From NCBI GenBank assembly GCA_015060925.1, contig SUXM01000022.1, forward strand, positions 1 through 41,279: a DNA stretch of 41,279 nucleotides. The letters are read 5' to 3'. Below are positions 26,483 to 34,682 of the stretch, in pieces (within the stretch, counting starts at the first letter, position 1; each line of letters opens with the position of its first letter). The notes beneath the pieces were generated by a model that worked only from the letters and a program-made list of their open reading frames with translations, was not told where the DNA came from and searched no databases. The stretch is from Parabacteroides distasonis (lineage in GTDB: Bacteria; Bacteroidota; Bacteroidia; Bacteroidales; Tannerellaceae). The translations under genes were made by a program, and so were the position numbers.

Positions 26483-27943
26483 TTATTTCTTGATATTCTT
26501 ACAATTATTACGAACGTAGATAGTCTGCTTTTTAGCTGGAGCTTTCGCACTTACATTCTTAAATGAACCATTCTGAACATCATCCAAAACGATAGCAGGA
26601 CGATAATCTTTTTCCTTTGCAGTCAATTTGATGTTTTTAAATGTAACACCTTCTACGTGACGCAAATAGAATCCCCAAGCCGGCAACTCTTTAAACTGAG
26701 AGAATTCCGGATATGCTTTTGGTAATTCAGGAACTTTATCCAATTCATTCAAACCAATCTTAGCATACAACTCATTTCCACCACCCGGGAATACAAATTC
26801 ACAGTTTTCTATTGTAACATTTAAGATCTTGTTATCTGCCAAACCAACGATTCCGTTCGGAGAGATGTTACGTGGGTTGTATTCATTCGTCGGTCCTTCA
26901 TATTCATATCCTGCATCCGGTTTATCAGCCGGAACTTCTGCATACATATTGGTGATACGAATATTTTCCATATGTCCACGACGATTTAAACGGTCACCAA
27001 TTACTAAATAAATAGGGTTACCTGTATTAATTGAACGAAGACTATCAACCACTACATTTTCTACCCAACCACCATCAACAGCTTGAATAGTGATAGCAGA
27101 ACGGAATGTATCATAAACCGTATTGTTGATAATTTGGATATTCTTGAAACCGCCACGAGAAGCCGTACCAAACTTGATACCGCTTGCACTTGATGTAATG
27201 ACATTGTTTCTTACAACAACGTTTTGGCAAATGCTTTCAGGAGAATGAGATTTCAAACAGATACCGTCATCAGTAGCATCTACGAAACAGTTCTGAATAA
27301 CAGCTCCATTACAGTCTACGATATCCATACCATCATTGTTCCATGTAGCACGGCTATTCACTGTAATACCATCAATCAACAAGTTTTCGCACTGATCATA
27401 AGTCTGTGTCCAGAAACCAGGGTTCTTCACCATGATACCTTTTATTGTTACATTCTTACAAGAACGTAAATATAAAAGTTTTGGTCTATTAAATACACGA
27501 CCTAATTTCAGATCATCTTTAATGATACCATTAACAGCTTGTGTCAAGAAATTATCAGCTAATTCACGACCACGACCATCGATCACACCTTTACCTGTGA
27601 TAGCGATGTTTTCTTGATCATGAGCAAAAATCAATGCATAAAAACCATTGAAAAATTCATAATCATAAGGGTTTGTAGAACCTACCAACACAGCACCTTC
27701 TCCTAAATCAATGGTTACATTTGATTTCAAATGAATAGTACCGGTCAAATAACGTCCCACTTTAAAAACTAAACGTCCTCCCCCATTTGCACTGATATGA
27801 TCAATTGCTCTTTGAATAGAGTTTGTATTCATCACCTCTCCGTTCGATTTGATACCAAACAGCGAAGCCGGATAGTCTTTTGCGCAAAGTGGAATAACTG
27901 TAGCCATCAGGCATACAATTAATAAACTTCTAACTAACTTCAT
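26483..27943 (-). CDS. Exported GH28 family pectin glycosidase (copy 3)
   Basis: A 486-residue right-handed beta-helix protein with a Sec signal peptide (KLVRSLLIVCLMATVIPLCA). The GH28 acids are present: Asp204 in WNNDGMD, and Asp225-Asp226 in DATDDGICLKS. The usual GHG motif is replaced by SASGIKFGT and RIK by FRSAIT, as in the other two full-length copies. GH28 enzymes cleave alpha-galacturonosyl bonds in polygalacturonan or rhamnogalacturonan. Pairing with GH106 genes suggests an exo-acting enzyme on Rha-GalA oligosaccharides (inference). It follows the GH106 gene by 21 bp and is the last gene before the hairpin. It is closest in wording to the copy ending at 34669 (SLFGIKSNG..., AIDxI, GRYLTGTIHLKSNVTI). 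Confidence 0.88.
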   Translation of the reverse strand: MKLVRSLLIVCLMATVIPLCAKDYPASLFGIKSNGEVMNTNSIQRAIDHISANGGGRLVFKVGRYLTGTIHLKSNVTIDLGEGAVLVGSTNPYDYEFFNGFYALIFAHDQENIAITGKGVIDGRGRELADNFLTQAVNGIIKDDLKLGRVFNRPKLLYLRSCKNVTIKGIMVKNPGFWTQTYDQCENLLIDGITVNSRATWNNDGMDIVDCNGAVIQNCFVDATDDGICLKSHSPESICQNVVVRNNVITSSASGIKFGTASRGGFKNIQIINNTVYDTFRSAITIQAVDGGWVENVVVDSLRSINTGNPIYLVIGDRLNRRGHMENIRITNMYAEVPADKPDAGYEYEGPTNEYNPRNISPNGIVGLADNKILNVTIENCEFVFPGGGNELYAKIGLNELDKVPELPKAYPEFSQFKELPAWGFYLRHVEGVTFKNIKLTAKEKDYRPAIVLDDVQNGSFKNVSAKAPAKKQTIYVRNNCKNIKK

Positions 27944-27964
27944 ATTTGTTTTTAATTTTTTATA

Positions 27965-30850
27965 CTATATTTTGTACAATTCAACAGGGCCAACCAATCC
28001 CATCGGTTGATCGTCTTGTTTTCTTACCCAACTTTCAGCTGTAGGACAATCTTTCATTCGTTTGATATAATTACCCATTGTTGTAGTAACATGAACTTCG
28101 ATTGTATTTTCACCGCTTACAAGCATATCCTTTAATAGATGAATACGACGTCCATACCATTTCACACCACAGCTCTTACCATTAACAAAGACTTCAGAAA
28201 CACCATGCACCTGACCTAAGTTCAATACCATATTTTCAGGAGATGAAATGTTTACTTTTTTCTTATAAACAGCAGTACCACTGAATCCAACATATTTTTC
28301 AGAATCCAAAAGATTAACCAATTTATCAAAATGATCATTCTTAACGGTATCTTCCAAACTATAACGGAATTCTACATCCCAATTAGAAGTCAAATCCTGC
28401 TTATTAGATCCGGTAGTTGGTAACGGTTTCCATTCGTTGCCTCGTTTATTCTTATCGAACATAACCAATAAAGAATCACCAGGTCCAAAATCAAATGAAT
28501 AATTACCTTCTTTATCCAAATTCAATTTATAACGTTCACCACTTTCCAAATCCCAAATCCAACCTTGACGTCCTTTTGTAATTTCTTTATGGAAACAAAT
28601 CTTAGTTTGCAATGAGTTATAACGATGAGAATGGGAGATAAAGAACATTTCCGCATTGTCATCTGTCTGATAACGGTTCTGCATCAAATATGGATTCGGA
28701 TTTTCGATTGTCAAATATGAAGAGATTGCATATTTCTTTTGCAAATCTTTATACCAACCGATAAAGTCTTTTTCCGGTTTTTCTACAAGAATGAAACGAT
28801 CACTCATTGCTTTCATCTTTTCAACCAATTCTGCCACCTCTTTATCACGAGCTTCAAAGTTTGTTAAGCCTAATGATTTATGAGGATAAGCCTGAACACA
28901 GAAAATACGTCCACCACATGCTACGAAATCATACAACTTACGAGCTGTTTCCGGATGCATACTTTCTACTTCAACCAAAAATAAAGTAGTATACTTACGA
29001 GAACCATAGTAAAGAGCACCATTCTTCATTTCTGATTTCTGAATGATTGATTCAGAAACATAATCACAACCACTACCATTCTTATTGATAGCTTCCCAAA
29101 CTAATGTCTTATATGGCACATTTGTATGAGATGGGAACGGTTCATTCTGCATACCCATTGTACTCCACATATCTCCAATCGGATAAAGCAAAGCAATGTC
29201 AGCATACATCGTACCATGTTGCAACGCAGCAGACAAACGACCTTTATACGCTGTATAATATTTAAGATAAGGCCACCAGTTATTTCTCTCACTATAATAT
29301 GCACCGTAACGAATCCATCCCGGGAATGGCATTTCTTTATTCGGAGAGTAGTTGAATCCGTGGAATATAGAGTGAGTAACACCTGAAATAGCAGTCTGGT
29401 CACCACCAATCTTCAAAAACTCAAGTGACATATTAAATACCAAATAAGTATTTGTCATTTCTTCACAGCTAACAAGACGTTTACCCGCTAAGTGTGCAGC
29501 AGATGATACATATTTATTAACCATAGTATAAGCACGCCCACGACGATAGTCCTCTTCAGACATCTCTTCACCAATCTTATGACGTAACCAGTTTGTAGTC
29601 CATGATTCACATTCCGGGATATCATAGCCTAAACTATTTTCCAATGGGAATAAACCACGTCCGTAAGCTTGAGCACGAGATTTAACACCTAATTTCTTAC
29701 ACCAATCCAAATAGGTTTGAGTAAAACGTTCAAGCAATAATTCTGCCTTCGTGTATTCAAAATCGTAACGAGCACGATTGATAGTCTCACCTAATTCTTT
29801 ACCAAACTCAACTTTAGGCACATAAGTAACCACATTACCCATACTACCACACTTAAACAATAAGAATGGAAGATACGGCAATATATCGTACCCACGTCTC
29901 TTACGGAATTCATCTTCAAAGTCAGCCGTCCAGTTAGCACCTTCCAACTCCATACTATCTGTAAAGAGCGCACGAATATGTTGTTTAAGCGGGCCTATAC
30001 GTTTTTCTATTGTATCAGACATTCTATTCAAGTAGTCCTCAACGGCCGGCTTATTGAAGTGATTCAATACCGGACCATTAGCACCCGGAGCACCTAAAAT
30101 TACTTCAAGGAATCCACTAATCTTAACTAAAGCAAATAATACCCATTTCCCTTCAGGAATCTGGAATTTATAAACACCATTTACACCTTTTGCCTTAATA
30201 TCTATAGCTTGATCTAAACTATTAAAAGGTTCCGGAACTAAATATAAAGAGATTAACTCCATCTTACGTCCGATAAAAGAAGAACTGATTTTGGGGTCTG
30301 CAGCACAGAAAAGACCATCATCAGATACTTCATAATCAATCGGACCTTGCAATTTGATGGAATGGTTTACCATGATATCAGCACGTTCTTCACCTGTCAA
30401 GTATTCAGCACCAAAAGGCCAACCAGAACCTACCAATAAATCACTGGTCATATCCAAACGTTTCGCTTCATCACAAGCGACTTTTACCATATCAATCCAT
30501 TCTTCACTTAACCAAGGAAGTGATTTTTTGCCTAAATCATCCGTACCTCTTCCCGGGAATTTAATTGGATTAATTTCTACACCACCAATACCAGCATCTT
30601 TTAAAACTTTCAATTCTCGTTTTAACTCTGCTTCTTCTACCTTATCACCATTCCACCACCAACGAACGAATGGGCGATAATGAGAATCCGGATTGCGGAA
30701 AAGTTCATATAATTCTTTTGAAGAAAGTTTCTTACCTTCTTCCTTTGCAGTTGCGATAGCCTCCATCGCTGCGGCCATTTCTACACGACTGGCCATCATT
30801 CCCCCAACAGAAAGTAAAAGACTATTTTTTAAAAAACTTCTTCTTTCCAT
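27965..30850 (-). CDS. Tat-exported GH106 alpha-L-rhamnosidase family protein (copy 2)
   Basis: A 961-residue GH106-type enzyme. The N-terminus MERRSFLKNSLLL fits a twin-arginine (RRxFLK) signal. The core opens with YRPFVRWWWNGDKVE. A catalytic-acid block FTDSMELEG...DEFRKRRGYDILPYLPF lies near residue 300, SCEEMTNTYLVFN follows near 470, and a C-terminal jelly-roll ends in PMGLVGPVELY. The start is the ATG at 30850; the frame can be opened 6 nt earlier only at a TTG. GH106 enzymes hydrolyse terminal alpha-L-rhamnose, for example from rhamnogalacturonan oligosaccharides. It shares near-identical motifs and length with the gene at 34683-37538, so the two are paralogues from duplication. It lies between the short beta-helix gene (33 bp) and a GH28 gene (21 bp). 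Confidence 0.88.
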   Translation of the reverse strand: MERRSFLKNSLLLSVGGMMASRVEMAAAMEAIATAKEEGKKLSSKELYELFRNPDSHYRPFVRWWWNGDKVEEAELKRELKVLKDAGIGGVEINPIKFPGRGTDDLGKKSLPWLSEEWIDMVKVACDEAKRLDMTSDLLVGSGWPFGAEYLTGEERADIMVNHSIKLQGPIDYEVSDDGLFCAADPKISSSFIGRKMELISLYLVPEPFNSLDQAIDIKAKGVNGVYKFQIPEGKWVLFALVKISGFLEVILGAPGANGPVLNHFNKPAVEDYLNRMSDTIEKRIGPLKQHIRALFTDSMELEGANWTADFEDEFRKRRGYDILPYLPFLLFKCGSMGNVVTYVPKVEFGKELGETINRARYDFEYTKAELLLERFTQTYLDWCKKLGVKSRAQAYGRGLFPLENSLGYDIPECESWTTNWLRHKIGEEMSEEDYRRGRAYTMVNKYVSSAAHLAGKRLVSCEEMTNTYLVFNMSLEFLKIGGDQTAISGVTHSIFHGFNYSPNKEMPFPGWIRYGAYYSERNNWWPYLKYYTAYKGRLSAALQHGTMYADIALLYPIGDMWSTMGMQNEPFPSHTNVPYKTLVWEAINKNGSGCDYVSESIIQKSEMKNGALYYGSRKYTTLFLVEVESMHPETARKLYDFVACGGRIFCVQAYPHKSLGLTNFEARDKEVAELVEKMKAMSDRFILVEKPEKDFIGWYKDLQKKYAISSYLTIENPNPYLMQNRYQTDDNAEMFFISHSHRYNSLQTKICFHKEITKGRQGWIWDLESGERYKLNLDKEGNYSFDFGPGDSLLVMFDKNKRGNEWKPLPTTGSNKQDLTSNWDVEFRYSLEDTVKNDHFDKLVNLLDSEKYVGFSGTAVYKKKVNISSPENMVLNLGQVHGVSEVFVNGKSCGVKWYGRRIHLLKDMLVSGENTIEVHVTTTMGNYIKRMKDCPTAESWVRKQDDQPMGLVGPVELYKI

Positions 30851-30883
30851 ATACAATAAAATTTATTAATATCTATTAAACAA

Positions 30884-31645
30884 TTATTTAGAAGCAGAGA
30901 CTTTCTTTCCTGCAGGAGTAATACATTTTGTAAAAGATAAACCAGTTGATGTACCATCTGAAACTAACGGCTCAACTTTGGTATCCAAATAACAATCTGT
31001 TGCAACTACACCTTCACAACCAGAAAAAGACCATGCCGGAGCCCCTATCTTTTTGTTAAAGAAATAAAGATTTTCAACCTTCACATCTTTACAATTTTTA
31101 TAGATCTGAGCTGTTGTTTTATAGTTCTGAGTTGTAATCTGTTTTACAGTAACATTTTTACAATTATCAAAATAGACCATAGCAGGTAAAGCCTCTGATT
31201 CATTTTTGACATATCCTTTAGCATATTGATCTTTTGCATGTTCAGCTAAAAGAATTGCACTACCATCAATAGTACCAATACCCTCAATACCTATATTTTC
31301 TTGACCGTTAGCATAAATCAAAGCATTCTGTCCATTAGCTCCTTTATATTCATAGATATTTGAAGATGAAACTAAAACAGCACCTGAAGCTATTTTAATC
31401 TTCACATTTGATTTTAATTCAAATCCTCCTGTTAAATAACGACCTACGTAAAAAGCCAATGTACCACCACCTTGTTCACTAATAAAATCAATTGCTTTCT
31501 GAATTGAAGCAGTGTTATTTGTTATACCATCAGATTTAACACCAAATACAGTCGCTTTATATTCTTTCTGATTTGCATTTTGAGCCATTACATTACCCAC
31601 AAATGCAATCAGTACTAAATACGAGATAAACAAAATTCTTTTCAT
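30884..31645 (-). CDS. Short exported GH28-like beta-helix protein lacking catalytic Asp residues
   Basis: A 253-residue protein with a Sec signal peptide (KRILFISYLVLIAFVGNVMA). Over ~220 residues it aligns with the N-terminal half of the neighbouring GH28 enzymes (VFGVKSDG, SIQKAIDFISEQGGGTL, GRYLTGGFELKSNVKI, NIGIEGIGTIDG, FDNCKNVTVKQIT). Where the enzymes have WNNDG and DATDDGICLKS, it has KKIGAPAW and DTKVEPLVSDG, so all three catalytic aspartates are missing. It then ends with CITPAGKKVSASK. The next gene starts 33 bp later, leaving no room for a frameshifted remainder. It has normal spacing, an intact frame and a signal peptide, so it looks like a deliberate non-catalytic helix (binding or partner protein), not fresh decay. 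Loss of activity is inferred from motifs. Confidence 0.78.
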   Translation of the reverse strand: MKRILFISYLVLIAFVGNVMAQNANQKEYKATVFGVKSDGITNNTASIQKAIDFISEQGGGTLAFYVGRYLTGGFELKSNVKIKIASGAVLVSSSNIYEYKGANGQNALIYANGQENIGIEGIGTIDGSAILLAEHAKDQYAKGYVKNESEALPAMVYFDNCKNVTVKQITTQNYKTTAQIYKNCKDVKVENLYFFNKKIGAPAWSFSGCEGVVATDCYLDTKVEPLVSDGTSTGLSFTKCITPAGKKVSASK

Positions 31646-31664
31646 ATAAATATTACTCTTATTT

Positions 31665-33158
31665 TTATTTTACGATTACATTTTCTGTTTTATAAGTAAA
31701 TACCTGTTCTTTCTTTTCACTTTCAGGTTCTACATACTGCATATTGATTAAACTCAATCCTTTTACATCATCAGTTACGATAGCAGGACGATAATCTTTC
31801 TTCTTTGCTACAAATTTCACATTTTTGAATGTGATATCATTTGCATGACGAATATAGAAAGCCCATGCCGGTAACTCCTTAAATTGAGAGAATTCAGGAT
31901 AAGCTTTTCTCATTTCAGGAATACCATCCAATTCTTCAGGAGTTAAACCACGATAAGCATATAAAGGATTACCAGCTCCCGGATAAACAATTTCAATGTT
32001 TTCCATTGTTACATTTTCGATAGGATAGTCTTCCAAACCTACGATACTTGCCGGAGAGATGTTACGTGGTAAATCTTCAATTGGACCTTCATAGCTATAA
32101 CCTGCATCTGGTTTATCAAATGGCACCTCAGCATATACATTCTTAATCGTAATGTTTCTCATATAAGGTTCTTTACCCGCATCCCAACGTTTACCCATAC
32201 GTAAGAAAATTACGTTTCCAGTATGAATTGAACGGATACCATCAACTTCGATGTTTTCGATTTCAGAACCATCAACAGAAGCAAAAGTGATGGCAGAACG
32301 ATAAGTATCAAAGATTGTGATATTCTTAATCTTGAAATTCTTAAATGCACCACGAGAAACTGTACCAAACTTGATACCATTTGCACTTGAACGACCTGTA
32401 CTATTTTCTAACAAAACATTCTTACAAGCATGATCTTTGCTATGAGATTTAAAGCAGAAAGCATCATCTGCAGCATCAATATAACAATCACGAATAACTA
32501 CCTCTTCACAGTCAACAACATCTAATCCATCGTTATTCCAATAAGAAGTACAATCAGCAGTCATACGTTCAATTAACAAGTGTTTACATTGATCATAAAT
32601 CTGATTCCAACATGCAGGATCTTTCAACAAAATATCCTGAATAGTCACATTGTTACATTCACGAAAATAAACATTTACCGGACGGTTTGCTTCATTCGGA
32701 CGGTCTAACTTCAAAGGATCATCAAACAATCCACGATGAATATAATTTACCATATTGTTTGCAGTTAAGATACCACGTCCATCAATGGTTCCACCACCAG
32801 TAATACCTACATTATCTTGCTTAATAGCAAAAACCATAGAAGTCCAACCCACATATTTATCTTTCACATAATCCCAAGGATTGATAGAACCTAACAATGT
32901 AGCACCATCTTCTATATGCAATGTAACATTCGCTTTCAAATAAATAGTTCCTGTTAAAAAATTACCCGGAGTAAGCACTACTCGTCCACCACCATTTTCA
33001 TGTGCAAAATCAATTGCTTTCTGAATATAAGCTGTATTTAAAGTAATACCATCTGCTTTTGCTCCAAAATCAGTCACATAATAATCCTTTGCCCAAACAG
33101 AAAGACACAATCCCTGCAACAGACAAAAGAGTAATCCTAATTTCATTTTTTTTACCAT
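31665..33158 (-). CDS. Exported GH28 family pectin glycosidase (copy 2)
   Basis: A 497-residue beta-helix enzyme with a Sec signal peptide (KLGLLFCLLQGLCLSVWA). Catalytic positions: Asp210 in YWNNDGLD, and Asp231-Asp232 in DAADDAFCFKS. The third and fourth GH28 motifs read SANGIKFGT and YRSAITF, without the classic His and RIK. Start is ATG 33158; a second in-frame ATG at 33146 would shorten the N-terminus by four residues. It is the most divergent of the three full-length copies (DDAFCF, VSRGAFKN). Gaps are 26 bp to the previous gene and 19 bp to the next. Specificity is not readable from sequence; rhamnogalacturonan-type substrates are inferred from the neighbours. Confidence 0.87.
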   Translation of the reverse strand: MVKKMKLGLLFCLLQGLCLSVWAKDYYVTDFGAKADGITLNTAYIQKAIDFAHENGGGRVVLTPGNFLTGTIYLKANVTLHIEDGATLLGSINPWDYVKDKYVGWTSMVFAIKQDNVGITGGGTIDGRGILTANNMVNYIHRGLFDDPLKLDRPNEANRPVNVYFRECNNVTIQDILLKDPACWNQIYDQCKHLLIERMTADCTSYWNNDGLDVVDCEEVVIRDCYIDAADDAFCFKSHSKDHACKNVLLENSTGRSSANGIKFGTVSRGAFKNFKIKNITIFDTYRSAITFASVDGSEIENIEVDGIRSIHTGNVIFLRMGKRWDAGKEPYMRNITIKNVYAEVPFDKPDAGYSYEGPIEDLPRNISPASIVGLEDYPIENVTMENIEIVYPGAGNPLYAYRGLTPEELDGIPEMRKAYPEFSQFKELPAWAFYIRHANDITFKNVKFVAKKKDYRPAIVTDDVKGLSLINMQYVEPESEKKEQVFTYKTENVIVK

Positions 33159-33184
33159 AAAATTTTTATTTAATTATTAAACAT

Positions 33185-34669
33185 TTATTTCTTTACTTTC
33201 TTTGACTTGTAAACATGAACTTGTTTCTTGCCACCTCCAGGTTCTTTGTATCTTACTTTTCTTAAATCAACATCTTCAGCTTCGTGAACCACAATTGCAG
33301 GACGATAATCACGTTCTTTAGCAGTCAATTTTACATTATCAAATACAATTCCTCTTGCATGACGAATATAGAAACCCCAAGCCGGTAACTCTCTAAACTG
33401 CGAGAATTCAGGATATGCCTTTCTCATCTCAGGAATACTGTCCAAATCAGCAGCAGTCAGTCCTCTATAAGCATAATTAGCATTACCTCCACCCGGATAA
33501 ACTATCTCTATATTCTGTAAAGTTACATTTGTGATATCATGTCCATCTTCCAATCCTACAATACTTGCTGGAGATATATTACGAGGATTATATTCATTTT
33601 CAGGACCTTCATATTCATACCCCTTGTCCGGTTTATCAGCTGGGACCTCTACATACATATTACGAATTGTAATATTATTCATTGAACCAACCGGTCTCTG
33701 ATTTCGTTGACAAATACGCAAATAAATCGCATTACCTGTATTATATGCATATAGGCTATCCACCAACACATTTTCTACAATACCTCCATCCGGTGTTGCG
33801 ATTGTAAATGCTGAACGAAAAGTATCATATACCTTATTATTAATAATACGTATATCTTTATACCCACCTAAAGACATCGTACCAAATTTGATACCACTTG
33901 CACTAGAACGAACCACACAATTACGAATTTCGATATCTTCACAAATTGCATTCGGATCATGAGATTTTAAGCATATGCCATCATCTGTTGCATCTACAAA
34001 GCAATTTGTAATACGTACATGCTTACAATCACCTACATCCAAACCATCATTGTTCCAGAACTCTTTACTATCAACAGTTATACCATCAATAGTCAAATAT
34101 TCACAATGGTCATAAAATTGTACCCAGTCACTGGTATTCTTTATAGTAATACCTTTAATAGTTACATTCTTACATTTATTAATATAGATACCTAAAGGAC
34201 GTCTTTGTGCCGGACGGTCTAATTTTAAATCATCTTTCAACAATCCTTTATGAATCTGATCAATCACATTGTAAGCCAACTCTCTTCCTTGAGAATCAAT
34301 AACACCTTTCCCAATTATCGCAATGTTTTCCTGTCCATCAGCATGAATAAAACTTGAAAACACGGGACGTTCCATGATATTGTAATCATAAGGGTTAGTA
34401 GAACCTAATAAGACAGCCCCTTCATTTAATACAATTGTCACATTGGATTTCAAATGAATAGTACCTGTCAAATAACGTCCTACATTGAAAATCAAACGTC
34501 CACCACCTTCTTCATGAATCAAATCAATAGCTCTCTGTATAGCAGTCGTATTCAAAGTTGTTCCATTTGACTTAATTCCAAACATTGACGCTAAATAATC
34601 CTTTGCAGAAACTTGCAAAGATGAAAATAGAGCCAATAAAATAAATAAATTTTTAAACTTATACATCAT
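33185..34669 (-). CDS. Exported GH28 family pectin glycosidase (copy 1)
   Basis: A 494-residue beta-helix enzyme with a Sec signal peptide (FKNLFILLALFSSLQVSA). Catalytic positions: Asp208 in FWNNDGLD, and Asp229-Asp230 in DATDDGICLKS. Motifs three and four are SASGIKFGT and FRSAFTI, replacing the classic GHG and RIK. The conserved C-terminal block MRKAYPEFSQFRELPAWGFYIRHA is shared with the other copies. Two adjacent ATGs (34669, 34666) leave the exact start open by one residue. It lies 13 bp after the first GH106 gene, the same GH106-then-GH28 order as the pair at 27965/26483. Confidence 0.88.
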   Translation of the reverse strand: MMYKFKNLFILLALFSSLQVSAKDYLASMFGIKSNGTTLNTTAIQRAIDLIHEEGGGRLIFNVGRYLTGTIHLKSNVTIVLNEGAVLLGSTNPYDYNIMERPVFSSFIHADGQENIAIIGKGVIDSQGRELAYNVIDQIHKGLLKDDLKLDRPAQRRPLGIYINKCKNVTIKGITIKNTSDWVQFYDHCEYLTIDGITVDSKEFWNNDGLDVGDCKHVRITNCFVDATDDGICLKSHDPNAICEDIEIRNCVVRSSASGIKFGTMSLGGYKDIRIINNKVYDTFRSAFTIATPDGGIVENVLVDSLYAYNTGNAIYLRICQRNQRPVGSMNNITIRNMYVEVPADKPDKGYEYEGPENEYNPRNISPASIVGLEDGHDITNVTLQNIEIVYPGGGNANYAYRGLTAADLDSIPEMRKAYPEFSQFRELPAWGFYIRHARGIVFDNVKLTAKERDYRPAIVVHEAEDVDLRKVRYKEPGGGKKQVHVYKSKKVKK

Positions 34670-34682
34670 AAAATCTTAAGAA

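Noticed and set aside
30851-30856. TTG start two codons before the GH106 ATG
   Set aside because: The ATG at 30850 begins the twin-arginine signal directly.
30884-31645. Short GH28-like gene as a frameshifted pseudogene
   Set aside because: The frame is intact from signal peptide to stop, the next gene starts 33 bp later, and catalytic positions are substituted, not cut off in mid-motif.
26483-34669. Repeated DNA segments as a mobile or CRISPR-like repeat
   Set aside because: The similar stretches fall within aligned positions of GH28 paralogues and follow the reading frame, so they reflect gene duplication.
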